Below, one piece after another: positions 9,803 through 17,753 of a stretch of DNA of 35,949 nucleotides. Source of the DNA: Anaerolineaceae bacterium UBA6107 (GTDB lineage Bacteria > Chloroflexota > Anaerolineae > Anaerolineales > Anaerolineaceae); assembly GCA_002428455.1 (NCBI GenBank), contig DIWL01000093.1, positions 1-35,949 on the forward strand. The letters run 5' to 3'. The position numbers were made by a program, and so were the translations under genes. Positions within the stretch are counted from its first letter, which is position 1, and every line of letters begins with the position of its first letter. The notes below the pieces were generated by a model, which had not been told where the DNA came from, did not search any database, and worked only from the letters and a program-made list of their open reading frames with translations.

Positions 9803-11173
9803 ATGTCCAATTTCATAAACTTTCCACAGAATTTCGCCTGGGGTACCGCCACATCCGCGTATCAAATTGAAGGAGCTGCCCGCGAGGACGGACGCAAGGA
9901 ATCCATCTGGGACGTGTTCTCTCACACGCCAGGCAATGTAGCCAATGGGGAGAACGGCGACGTGGCGGATGATCATTATCATCTCTGGAAAGAAGATGTA
10001 CGACTCATGAAAGAACTCGGGTACAAGGCTTACCGGTTTTCGCTGTCGTGGCCGCGAATCCTGCCGGATGGCCGGGGACAGGTGAACCAGCCCGGTATTG
10101 ATTTTTACAACCGCCTGATCGATGAACTACTGGCAGCGGACATACACCCCCTGGTCACCCTGTATCACTGGGATCTCCCGATTGCGCTTCCAGGCGGCTG
10201 GCTGGAGCGTTCCACAGTAGAAGCCTTTGCGGAGTATTCCGGCGTGGCCGCCAGGGCGTTTGGCGACCGTGTCAAGCAATGGGTAACGATCAATGAACCA
10301 TTCTGCGCCAGTTTCCTCAGTTACAAATACGGCAGGCACGCCCCCGGCATCCAGGATCCCTACAAAGCCCTGGTGGCGGCGCATCATGTTCTGCTGGCGC
10401 ACGGTCTGGCCGTCCCGGTGCTGCGTTCCGAGGTCGCTGAGTCTCGTGTAGGGATCACATTGAACGAGGGTCCTTTTTATCCGGCTACACGGTCCACGAG
10501 TGACCTCGATGCCGCGCGCCATGCCGATGGTGAGTTGAACCGTTGGTTCATTGACCCGGTGTACGGCAGGCATTACCCGGCTGATATGCTCAAGGATTAT
10601 GTGAAAGCTGGTGTCTTAAAAACAACGGATCCGGATTTCATCCACCCCGGAGACATGGATAAGATCGCGGTACCCACGGATTTCCTGGGTTTGAACTATT
10701 ACACACGCAGCATCGTTAATACCGTTGAACATACCGGGAATTTTCCTGACAATGTCAATCCCTCCCCGGAGGCGGATCAACAACACACTGAGATGGGGTG
10801 GGAAATCTTTCCCTTCGGTCTTTATGAAACGATCTGCCGGGCATATTTCACTTACAAACCAAGCGAGATCATCATTACCGAAAACGGTGCCAGCTACTCA
10901 GACGCGCCGGATGCCAATGGACGGGTACGCGACGTCAGGCGCATTGAATACCTGCAATCACACATCGAAGCAATTGGCCGCGCGATACAGTGCGGCGTCC
11001 CGATATCCGGTTACTACGTCTGGTCGCTGATGGACAACTTTGAATGGGCGTTCGGGTACACCCAGCGCTTTGGCCTGATCTACGTTGACTACGAAACACT
11101 CAAGCGTTATCCAAAAGATAGCGCTTACTGGTATGGCAACGTGTCCCGACAGAATGGGTTGATGACCGAATAG
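9803..11173 (+). CDS. GH1 beta-glucosidase
   Basis: Hydrolyses cellobiose and other beta-glucosides in the cytoplasm; there is no signal peptide. The 456-aa length and the N-terminus FAWGTATSAYQIEGA are those of bacterial BglA/BglB-type enzymes. The acid/base Glu165 is in TINEPF and the nucleophile Glu360 in IITENGAS. The aglycone-side motif WSLMDNFEWAFGYTQRFG is intact. An AGAGGTG ribosome site lies upstream of the ATG, 34 bp after xylB. It gives the operon a hydrolytic route alongside the two phosphorylases; beta-galactosidase or beta-fucosidase side activity is common in this family. Confidence 0.93.
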   Translation: MSNFINFPQNFAWGTATSAYQIEGAAREDGRKESIWDVFSHTPGNVANGENGDVADDHYHLWKEDVRLMKELGYKAYRFSLSWPRILPDGRGQVNQPGIDFYNRLIDELLAADIHPLVTLYHWDLPIALPGGWLERSTVEAFAEYSGVAARAFGDRVKQWVTINEPFCASFLSYKYGRHAPGIQDPYKALVAAHHVLLAHGLAVPVLRSEVAESRVGITLNEGPFYPATRSTSDLDAARHADGELNRWFIDPVYGRHYPADMLKDYVKAGVLKTTDPDFIHPGDMDKIAVPTDFLGLNYYTRSIVNTVEHTGNFPDNVNPSPEADQQHTEMGWEIFPFGLYETICRAYFTYKPSEIIITENGASYSDAPDANGRVRDVRRIEYLQSHIEAIGRAIQCGVPISGYYVWSLMDNFEWAFGYTQRFGLIYVDYETLKRYPKDSAYWYGNVSRQNGLMTE

Positions 11174-11204
11174 TTAACGGATTCTCCAGACAAGAGGTGT
11201 AAAG

Positions 11205-13610
11205 TTGCAATACGGATTTTTCGACGACGCGGCCAAAGAATATGTGATCACGCGACCCGATACGCCGTTATCCTGGAGCAATTACCTGGGGAATCGCGAG
11301 TACGGTGCAGTGATCACCAATAACGCTGGCGGTTATGGATTCTTCCGTTCAGGCGCGAAGGGGCGTTTCCTGAGGCTGCGCTTCAACAGCGTTCCCATGG
11401 ATCAGCCCGGGCGGTATTTCTACATCCGGGATAATGAATCTGAAGATTACTGGTCAACCTCCTGGCAACCCGTGGGTAAACCTTTGGGTGAATACAGTAC
11501 CACCTGTCGGCATGGCACTGCTTACACAATGATCGATTCTCATTATGCGGGTATCCGTTCGGAAACCACATATTTTGTACCGCTTGGTCAACATTTTGAA
11601 TACTGGCTGCTGCGCCTGACCAATGAGAGAGGTTCTCCGCGGCGGCTCTCCGTGTTCACCTATTGCGAATTCACCAACCAATGGGACACGCAGCAGGATC
11701 AGGTCAACCTGCAATACTCCTTGTTCATTGTCAAAGGCGAAAAGATCCACAATGACCTGCTGCGCATCGCCATCCAGGATAACCTCACCGCACAGACGGA
11801 AGCTTCCGGGCACAGCGACGCGGGCATGCACTGCTGGATGGGTCTTACGGGAGCGCTGGTCAGCCGGTTCGATACCAGCCGGCAGGCTTTCCTGGGCACT
11901 TACGGGGATTACCACAGGCCAGAAGCTGTCTTGCGCGGAAGTTGCAGCAACAGCGCAGCGTACGGAGACAATGCCTGCGGCAGCTACCAGGTCGAGCTTG
12001 AACTTGAACCCGGAGAAACCCGCGAGCTGCTCGTATTACTGGGTGTCGGAGACGCCCACACCGTTGGACAAAATACTTTTCACGAATATGGAAATATCGA
12101 TCGCGCAGCGACAGAACTGGAAGCAGTCAAACGTTACTGGCACCAGCAATTGGATAATTTTTCAGTGAAAACACCTGACCAGGACTTCAACCACTACATC
12201 AACATGTGGGGACTGTATAACTGTCTGATCACATTCAACTGGTCGCGGTCAGCCAGCCTGGTGTATAACGGGGAACGTGACGGACTGGGATTCAGAGATT
12301 CGGTTCAGGATGTGCTTGGCATTGTGTCGAGTGCTCCGGAGCAGGCTCGTGAACGGTTGGAACTGATGCTCACCGGCCAGGTATCGAACGGGGGCGCTAT
12401 CCCGGTCATCAAACCCTTCGACCATCACCCGGGTGCTGAGCCCCCGCCACGGGACGAGGAATATCGTTCTGATGATTGCCTGTGGTTCTTTAACGCTGTT
12501 CCCGCTTATGTGCAGGAAAGCGGCAACATCAATTTCTACCGAAAAATCCTTCCTTTTGCGGATTCGGGAGAAGCCAGCGTACTGGGTCACCTGCGCTGCG
12601 CGCTGGAGTTCAACCTGGAACGCAGCGGGGCGAACGGTCTACCCTGCGGGCTTTCGGCGGATTGGAACGACTGCCTGCGCCTCGGTTACTTCGGCGAGAG
12701 CCTGTTTGTTGCCTTCCAGGTGAGGTTGGGTTTGACCGTTTACGCACAGGTGTCAACTTTCCTTGAACTACCGCAGGAAGCGGAATGGGCATTGCGCGAG
12801 CGGGGTAAGCTGGATAAGCGCATCCAGGCTGCAGGTTGGAACGGGGATTGGTTCATCTGGGCGATTGGCGAGAACGGCGAAGTCTACGGATCCCATTCGC
12901 AGTCCGAGGGTCAGGTTTACCTGAACACCCAGGTCTGGTCGGTCATCAGCGGTGCAGCCTCCCCTGAGCAGGCGAAGCGTTGCCTGCAGACTGTGTACGC
13001 GCGCTTGCACACCTCGTACGGGTTGATGCTGGCTGCCCCGCCATTTGAGCGAACTCCTGTGGATATCATGCGGGCTGTGGTCTACAATCCCGGCATCAAG
13101 GAAAACTCCGGGATCTTCAATCACACCCAGGGATGGGGGGTGATGGCAGAGTGCCTGCAGGGCAACGGCGACAGGGCTTACGAGTACTTCAGAGCTACCT
13201 TGCCCATGGCTTACAACGACCGCGCTGAACTGCGCCAATGTGAACCTTACGTGCACGCCCAGACCACTTATTCCACCTTCTCACCGCGGGCGGGAAATAC
13301 ACGCACTTCCTGGCTCACCGGTGCCGCTGCGTGGAGTTACTTCAGCGCCACCCGCTACATACTGGGCGTTCAAGCAGAGATCAATGGGCTGCGCATTGAT
13401 CCATGCATTCCCGCTGCCTGGGAAGGCTTTGAGGTCACCAGGCGTTTTCGTGATAAGACCTGGCACATCACGGTGCATAATCCAGAACACGTTTGCCATG
13501 GAGTGACAAAAATAATAGTGGATGGGGAAAAATTCGATAGCAATCTGATCCCGGTTGACACGCCAGGAGAGGAGCACCACATCGAGGTGTGGCTGGGTCA
13601 AGTCAATTAA
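11205..13610 (+). CDS. GH94 disaccharide phosphorylase (chitobiose/cellobiose phosphorylase-like, specificity unresolved)
   Basis: A full-length GH94 inverting phosphorylase, 801 aa. The start is a TTG at 11205. It is preceded by AGAGGTG and gives the family N-terminus MQYGFFDDAAKEYVITRPD, so no upstream ATG is needed. The N-terminal beta-sandwich (to about residue 280) has YWSTSWQPVGKPL and RCSNSAAYGDN-like motifs (SCSNSAAYGDN). The alpha/alpha barrel has GLGFRDSVQDVLG and the catalytic Asp489 in SADWNDCLRLG, almost the same position as in characterised cellobiose phosphorylase (~490). Where the upstream cellobiose phosphorylase has the YHQYQPMTKLGN loop, this protein has IPVIKPFDHHPG. The acceptor is therefore probably not plain cellobiose; chitobiose, cellobionate or laminaribiose are alternatives. 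Last gene of the operon. Confidence 0.88.
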   Translation: MQYGFFDDAAKEYVITRPDTPLSWSNYLGNREYGAVITNNAGGYGFFRSGAKGRFLRLRFNSVPMDQPGRYFYIRDNESEDYWSTSWQPVGKPLGEYSTTCRHGTAYTMIDSHYAGIRSETTYFVPLGQHFEYWLLRLTNERGSPRRLSVFTYCEFTNQWDTQQDQVNLQYSLFIVKGEKIHNDLLRIAIQDNLTAQTEASGHSDAGMHCWMGLTGALVSRFDTSRQAFLGTYGDYHRPEAVLRGSCSNSAAYGDNACGSYQVELELEPGETRELLVLLGVGDAHTVGQNTFHEYGNIDRAATELEAVKRYWHQQLDNFSVKTPDQDFNHYINMWGLYNCLITFNWSRSASLVYNGERDGLGFRDSVQDVLGIVSSAPEQARERLELMLTGQVSNGGAIPVIKPFDHHPGAEPPPRDEEYRSDDCLWFFNAVPAYVQESGNINFYRKILPFADSGEASVLGHLRCALEFNLERSGANGLPCGLSADWNDCLRLGYFGESLFVAFQVRLGLTVYAQVSTFLELPQEAEWALRERGKLDKRIQAAGWNGDWFIWAIGENGEVYGSHSQSEGQVYLNTQVWSVISGAASPEQAKRCLQTVYARLHTSYGLMLAAPPFERTPVDIMRAVVYNPGIKENSGIFNHTQGWGVMAECLQGNGDRAYEYFRATLPMAYNDRAELRQCEPYVHAQTTYSTFSPRAGNTRTSWLTGAAAWSYFSATRYILGVQAEINGLRIDPCIPAAWEGFEVTRRFRDKTWHITVHNPEHVCHGVTKIIVDGEKFDSNLIPVDTPGEEHHIEVWLGQVN

Positions 13611-13646
13611 TTCTTACTGATAGCTATAATAATGCGGATCTGAAGA

Positions 13647-13665
13647 TGTTAATCTGACATTAACA
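13647..13665. terminator. Small AT-rich inverted repeat between convergent genes
   Basis: TGTTAAT and ATTAACA are perfect 7-base arms around CTGAC. It overlaps the 3' end of the META-domain gene and lies 36 bp after the GH94 stop. It could act as a weak bidirectional transcription stop, but it has no GC-rich stem and no clear T tract, so the call is tentative. Confidence 0.25.
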
Positions 13666-14077
13666 GGAGATCCACAATCTCCTGCCCATCAGTGGAATAG
13701 AGTTTTAAATCGTTGCTGGAGAAAGAAAAACGCGCTGCTTTTTCCAGGTGGGCGATGAAAACCCCATCCTGTTGGATGATCCCTGGTTCCATGCATTTTT
13801 CATCTGTTCGGTCCAGTATTTCAATCAAGATCCCGTCTCCGGTAATTTCGTAACGCCCTTTGAAGCGATTGCATTCTGATGAGCTGCTGATCTTGTGATT
13901 GTGAAAACGCAGCGTTAGCGTCGAGAATTCAAGCACGGGTGCTGAATCCAGCATTTCCACCCGCCAGATGCTGCCATCCAGGATGTCCTTTTTCGGCGGC
14001 TTGCGGTAAGTGAGCACGATGAGCACGAGGAAGATTACACCAAGGGTAACGAAAATTGGTAGGTACTTTTTCATCAT
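13649..14077 (-). CDS. Membrane-anchored META (HslJ-like) domain protein
   Basis: A 142-aa protein with an N-terminal transmembrane or uncleaved signal segment (about residues 5-23, followed by YRKPPKK) and an extracytoplasmic META domain. The domain is recognised from SIWRVEML near its start, the SSECNRFKGRYEITGDG core, and a second Cys in DEKCMEPG. META/HslJ domains occur in envelope proteins linked to stress or novobiocin resistance, but their biochemical role is poorly defined. There is no lipobox Cys. The start is either of two consecutive ATGs (14077 or 14074) after a GGAG. A TATAAT on the minus strand at 14096-14091 is so close to the start that the GGAG would be lost from a transcript made from it. 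The gene is convergent with the GH94 gene and alone on its strand. Confidence 0.75.
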   Translation of the reverse strand: MMKKYLPIFVTLGVIFLVLIVLTYRKPPKKDILDGSIWRVEMLDSAPVLEFSTLTLRFHNHKISSSSECNRFKGRYEITGDGILIEILDRTDEKCMEPGIIQQDGVFIAHLEKAARFSFSSNDLKLYSTDGQEIVDLLLMSD

Positions 14078-14197
14078 CTACTCCAATTTCATTATACGAT
14101 TTTTCGAATGGGGAAAGCCTAAGTATTTTGTAAAACCCAGACTTTTCAATCGAAATACGCAACAAGGAAAGGTATCCGAATCAGTCAATTGAAAAGA

Positions 14198-14219
14198 ACC
14201 CGGCGATTGCCTGCCGGGT
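14198..14219 (-). terminator. Rho-independent terminator of the transketolase operon
   Basis: ACCCGGC and GCCGGGT form a perfect 7-bp GC-rich stem with an 8-nt loop. Read on the minus strand the stem is followed by TTCTTTTCAATT, a T-rich tail. It lies about 30 bp past the stop of the RpiB-like gene, in the right place to end the long minus-strand operon. On the plus strand the tail is C/T mixed and would be a poor terminator. Confidence 0.7.
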
Positions 14220-14250
14220 CCCTTCCTTCCCTCCCTGGTATATCTATGTT

Positions 14251-14877
14251 TTACCTCCACACCATGATGAACTGCCGCAAATCTGCATCCTTTATGGACT
14301 GCGACCTGAGTAGATCGATCACGCCGGGATAATCCAGCACCGGTCTAAGCACATCCTCCGGTAAAGCGGGCAGGATCTCAGCGAGTGTTCTGTGAGTTTG
14401 CCGGTTTACTTCCATCAATAGCTCCCGCGATTGCGCCTGCGATTCCCGGCGGTGTGGTGGGTAGCCGCCGCCACTCTCAACGCTGAACAAGCGTTCAAAG
14501 ATAAATCGCAGATTTACATCTGCAGCCCAACCGTACCCCTGGTTCAACGCCAGCGAAATGCAGTTGCCGCCATTGATCTGGGTGAATAACCAGGCGTCCA
14601 GCGGACCTGTGATCAACCCGCAGAACACCCCGGGGTACTGCATGGCAGAGTTCAGGAACCCCTGACCAGTGCCGCAGCCGCCTACAACCAGGTCAGCCGC
14701 ACCACTGTTAAGCATCAACGCTGCCAGCAGCCCGGTGTGTATATAGGTAAGTTCCGGTTTTTCGCCGCTCTTCTTCATTCCCACGTTCAATACCGTGTGC
14801 CCGCGGCCTTCCAGCGCGGCAAGGATATCTGCGTTGCGGTCCGCGGCACTGGTTTCGTTTATCACAGCGATATTCAT
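14251..14877 (-). CDS. RpiB/LacA/LacB-family sugar isomerase, atypical and extended
   Basis: A 208-aa member of the RpiB/LacAB aldose-ketose isomerase fold, about 55 residues longer than ordinary RpiB. The catalytic Cys is present (Cys68 in GGCGTGQGF), as are the family motifs NGGNCISLALNQGYGW and FIFERLF. The Asp-His pair that opens ordinary RpiB and recognises the phosphorylated substrate is missing: the N-terminus reads MNIAVINETSAADRNADIL. This places it in an RpiB-like subgroup whose substrate is unlikely to be ribose 5-phosphate. The ATG overlaps the transketolase C-subunit stop by one base (TAATG), so the proteins are made together. The substrate should be a 4- to 6-carbon sugar that feeds or leaves the transketolase. 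Last gene of the operon. Confidence 0.8.
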   Translation of the reverse strand: MNIAVINETSAADRNADILAALEGRGHTVLNVGMKKSGEKPELTYIHTGLLAALMLNSGAADLVVGGCGTGQGFLNSAMQYPGVFCGLITGPLDAWLFTQINGGNCISLALNQGYGWAADVNLRFIFERLFSVESGGGYPPHRRESQAQSRELLMEVNRQTHRTLAEILPALPEDVLRPVLDYPGVIDLLRSQSIKDADLRQFIMVWR

Positions 14878-15821
14878 TACCGCTCCTTTCTGCGCAGCGC
14901 TTTTTCTGCTGCTGCAACAACGTCCAACACCCGTAACCCCATATGATCCATCAACAAATCCGCGCCTTTGGAAGTGACAGGGAAACGGTCCTTGATGCCC
15001 ACCCTTTCAAGCGGAACCGGGCAATTCTCCGCCAGTATCTCAGCCACCGCCCCACCTAAAGCACCTATGATCGTGTGCTCTTCAGCTGTGACGATTGCGC
15101 CGGTTCGCGCAGCCGCCAGGCAGATCGCATCTACATCAAGGGGTTTGAGTGTATGGATCTCAAGCACACCTGCCGAGATCTTTTTCTCTGCCAGTAGTTC
15201 AGCCGCCTGCACTGACCGTCCGAGCATCGCGCCGTTGGAAATCAGCGTTACGTCGCTGCCCTCCCTGATCCAGATACTTTTTCCGATTTCAGGTTTGACG
15301 TCTGCGGGGTGAACCGGCAGTGATTTGTCGCGGCTCATCCTGAAGTACAGCGGTCCCTGGTGCTCAGCGATCACCGGCAGCCAGTTGACGATCTCGTTGT
15401 TATCCGCGGGCACGATCACCGTCATGTTGGGCATCGCGCGCATCACCGCCAGGTCCATCACGCAGTTATGCGTCGGGCCGTCTTTGAAGTCTGAAAGACC
15501 TGCATAATGCCCTACCAGCTTGACGTTCGTTTCAGCGTAAGCCACGCAAGTGCGTACCTGTTCAACAGCCCGCAACGACAGGAACGCCGCGAAGGCATTT
15601 ACGAAGGGGATAAACCCGCCCAGCGACAATCCAACACCAAAGTCCACCAAGCAGGGCTCTGCAATCCCCACGTTGAAAAACCGCTCAGGGAACCTGGAGC
15701 CAAAGAAATGGGTCAGGGTGGAGGAGGAAGTGTCGGCATCCAGTACAACAATTTTCTTGTTCACGTCACCATATTCAGCCAGTGCTCTTCCATAAGCTTC
15801 CCGCTGCGGCATCTCGCTCAT
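14877..15821 (-). CDS. Transketolase, C-terminal subunit
   Basis: The pyrimidine-binding and C-terminal domains of a split transketolase (314 aa), equivalent to the second half of the usual ~660-aa protein. The Glu that activates thiamine diphosphate lies in FNVGIAEPCLVDFGVGLS. The region GHYAGLSDFKDGPTHNCVMD and the C-terminal Rossmann-like domain (GAIVTAEEHTIIGALGGAVAE) are standard. The start overlaps the N-subunit stop (ATGA), as expected for an obligate heteromer. The pair transfers two-carbon ketol units between sugar phosphates, or non-phosphorylated analogues in some specialised split transketolases. Its placement beside an atypical isomerase suggests a dedicated catabolic step, not the housekeeping pentose pathway. 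Confidence 0.93.
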   Translation of the reverse strand: MSEMPQREAYGRALAEYGDVNKKIVVLDADTSSSTLTHFFGSRFPERFFNVGIAEPCLVDFGVGLSLGGFIPFVNAFAAFLSLRAVEQVRTCVAYAETNVKLVGHYAGLSDFKDGPTHNCVMDLAVMRAMPNMTVIVPADNNEIVNWLPVIAEHQGPLYFRMSRDKSLPVHPADVKPEIGKSIWIREGSDVTLISNGAMLGRSVQAAELLAEKKISAGVLEIHTLKPLDVDAICLAAARTGAIVTAEEHTIIGALGGAVAEILAENCPVPLERVGIKDRFPVTSKGADLLMDHMGLRVLDVVAAAEKALRRKER

Positions 15822-16663
15822 TTGGCACCCCCTGCTTCATTCAATTCGCGCATGGCAATGTCAAGTTGCTCCGCGGTCGGAACCGCACCATGCCATTTTG
15901 AACTGTTTTCCATGTAACTGACACCTTTCCCTTTTGTGGTATGGGCGATGATGATGGTGGGTTGACTGTGCACCTCTTCTGCAAGATCCAGGGCATCACG
16001 CACCTGGCGGATGTTGTGACCATTGATCTCGATCACATGCCAGTTAAAGGCACGCCATTTATCTGCCAGGGGTTCAAGCGGCATAATGTCATGTACCGAA
16101 CCGTCCAGTTGCACATCGTTATAATCCAGGATGGCAACGAGGTTAGCAAGATGGTACTTCGAAGCAACATTCGCGGCTTCCCATATTATCCCCGCCTGCA
16201 TCTCCCCATCACCCAACATCACGTACGTGCGGCAGCGCTTTTTGTTCATCCGTGCTGCCATGGCAACGCCTGCGCCTACAGCCAGGCCATGTCCCAGGGG
16301 ACCAGCGCTCATTTCGACGCCGGGTGTCTTCACCCGGTCAGGGTGACCTTGCAGATGGCAATTGAGCTCACCCCAATTCAACAGATCTTCAGCCGGAAAG
16401 TAACCCGTTTTGGCCAACGCCACGTACAATGCCGCGGAAGCGTGCCCCTTGCTGAGGAAGAAACGGTCACGGTCTTCCCACTGCGGATTCGTGGGATCAT
16501 GTTTCATCTTATCAAAAAACAACACGGCAATAATCTCTGCAGCAGATAATGCGCCACCGGGATGTCCTGATCCCCGACGGTGTATGATGCGGATGCTCTC
16601 CACACGGATCTGGCGCGCGATCTCCTCCAGTTCCAGGATCCTTGCTTCACTAAGATAGTTCAT
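15818..16663 (-). CDS. Transketolase, N-terminal subunit
   Basis: The thiamine-diphosphate/Mg-binding half of a split transketolase (281 aa). Motifs are SGHPGGALSAAEIIAVLFF, SKGHASAALYVAL, SAGPLGHGLAVGAGVAMAAR and the diphosphate motif GDGEMQAGIIWEAA, ending in ILDYNDVQLDG. The tail HTTKGKGVSYMENSSKWHG is typical of N-subunits. AGAGGAGA precedes the ATG, 13 bp after the stop of the second Gfo/Idh gene. It works with the C-terminal subunit encoded immediately downstream. Separate transketolase halves also occur in general carbon metabolism, so the specialised role is inferred from the neighbours. Confidence 0.93.
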   Translation of the reverse strand: MNYLSEARILELEEIARQIRVESIRIIHRRGSGHPGGALSAAEIIAVLFFDKMKHDPTNPQWEDRDRFFLSKGHASAALYVALAKTGYFPAEDLLNWGELNCHLQGHPDRVKTPGVEMSAGPLGHGLAVGAGVAMAARMNKKRCRTYVMLGDGEMQAGIIWEAANVASKYHLANLVAILDYNDVQLDGSVHDIMPLEPLADKWRAFNWHVIEINGHNIRQVRDALDLAEEVHSQPTIIIAHTTKGKGVSYMENSSKWHGAVPTAEQLDIAMRELNEAGGAK

Positions 16664-16676
16664 ACCTGTGTCTCCT

Positions 16677-17753
16677 CTATGTAATCGCTTTTTGATTGAT
16701 TACAACCTGTTGATTTGAACGCGCGGATTCATGCGCAGCAATCGAAAACTCAAGCACGTTCCGGGCGGTCCTGCTATCCAGCCGCGGGTTGCCGCCTTTG
16801 GTCAGAACATCGATCAGATGACGCGTGCAATCGACGAAGCTGTCGTGCCACTCATAACGTTCAACCGGTATTTCACGGGTGATGCCGTCCTTGAACAACA
16901 CCAGGGGCGGGTAATCCAGTGTTTTCGCGGTGCAGCGGTTGATGATGATGATCCCCTTGTCACCGATGATCTCCACGCGATCGTCATCCGAATAGTAAAT
17001 ACTGTCCATTACCAGGTTGGGCGTGTTGGCAAAATCCAGCGTGCCGTAGCGTGTTTTCTCCTGAAACTGGAACATCATCACCGCAGGCGCATCGATGTAA
17101 ACCCCCGGGGGTACTTTGGAGCGGTCGATCCATGCGCTCACCCGTTTAACAGGACCCATCAGGTCATAAGCCAGCGAGAACAGGTGGTAACCGTGGTCAA
17201 AGATGAGCGGGCCGCCGCCGCTGGTCTCTTCTTTCAAGCGCCATACCCAGCTCGTCAGCGGCACTTTCCACTGCGTCTTGCTCTTACCGGTGCTCACATG
17301 CATGCGCAGTATCTGCGGTTCACCAATCTCTCCCGCTTTCAGCAGCCGCTTCGCTTCAACATGCGGTGGATAAAAGACAAAATTCTCGTAGATCCGCAAC
17401 ACCAGACCGGTCTTGTTGGCTTCCGCGATCATTTCGTCTGCTTCCGCCAGGTTGAGCGCCATGGGTTTCTGCACGGATACATGCTTGCCGGCACGCAGCG
17501 CCTGCAACGTCATGCTGCGGTGCAGATGGTGCGGTACCAGCAGTTCCACCAGGTCAATATCCGGTTGTTTGAGCAGTTCGCTGAAGTCCTTGTATACCCG
17601 GTTGACTCCCCACTCCCTGGCTTTGGCTTTCGCGCGCGCTTCATTGCTATCACACAGAGCAACCAGGCTGGCATCTTCCCTGCCTTGGTACCCCATATAA
17701 TGCAGATCAGAGATCCGGCCGCAACCGACAAAAGCCACGTTGATCTTTTTCAC
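16677..17753 (-). CDS. Gfo/Idh/MocA-family oxidoreductase (second copy in operon)
   Basis: An NAD(P)-dependent sugar or cyclitol dehydrogenase family member, 358 aa. The N-terminal Rossmann fold begins INVAFVGCGRISDLHYMGY. The catalytic-Lys motif is VQKPMALNLAEADEM (QKP instead of the usual EKP). The C-terminal domain has GGGPLIFDHGYHLFSLAYD, with a His available for proton transfer. The start is a GTG at 17753 that overlaps the symporter stop (TAGTG), with GGAGG seven bases upstream. It is clearly paralogous to the first oxidoreductase of the operon, sharing ENF-FYPP, GEIG-P and SGGGPL/CGGGPL blocks. The substrate is unknown; inositols, glucosides and sugar lactone precursors are typical of the family. 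Confidence 0.9.
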   Translation of the reverse strand: MKKINVAFVGCGRISDLHYMGYQGREDASLVALCDSNEARAKAKAREWGVNRVYKDFSELLKQPDIDLVELLVPHHLHRSMTLQALRAGKHVSVQKPMALNLAEADEMIAEANKTGLVLRIYENFVFYPPHVEAKRLLKAGEIGEPQILRMHVSTGKSKTQWKVPLTSWVWRLKEETSGGGPLIFDHGYHLFSLAYDLMGPVKRVSAWIDRSKVPPGVYIDAPAVMMFQFQEKTRYGTLDFANTPNLVMDSIYYSDDDRVEIIGDKGIIIINRCTAKTLDYPPLVLFKDGITREIPVERYEWHDSFVDCTRHLIDVLTKGGNPRLDSRTARNVLEFSIAAHESARSNQQVVINQKAIT

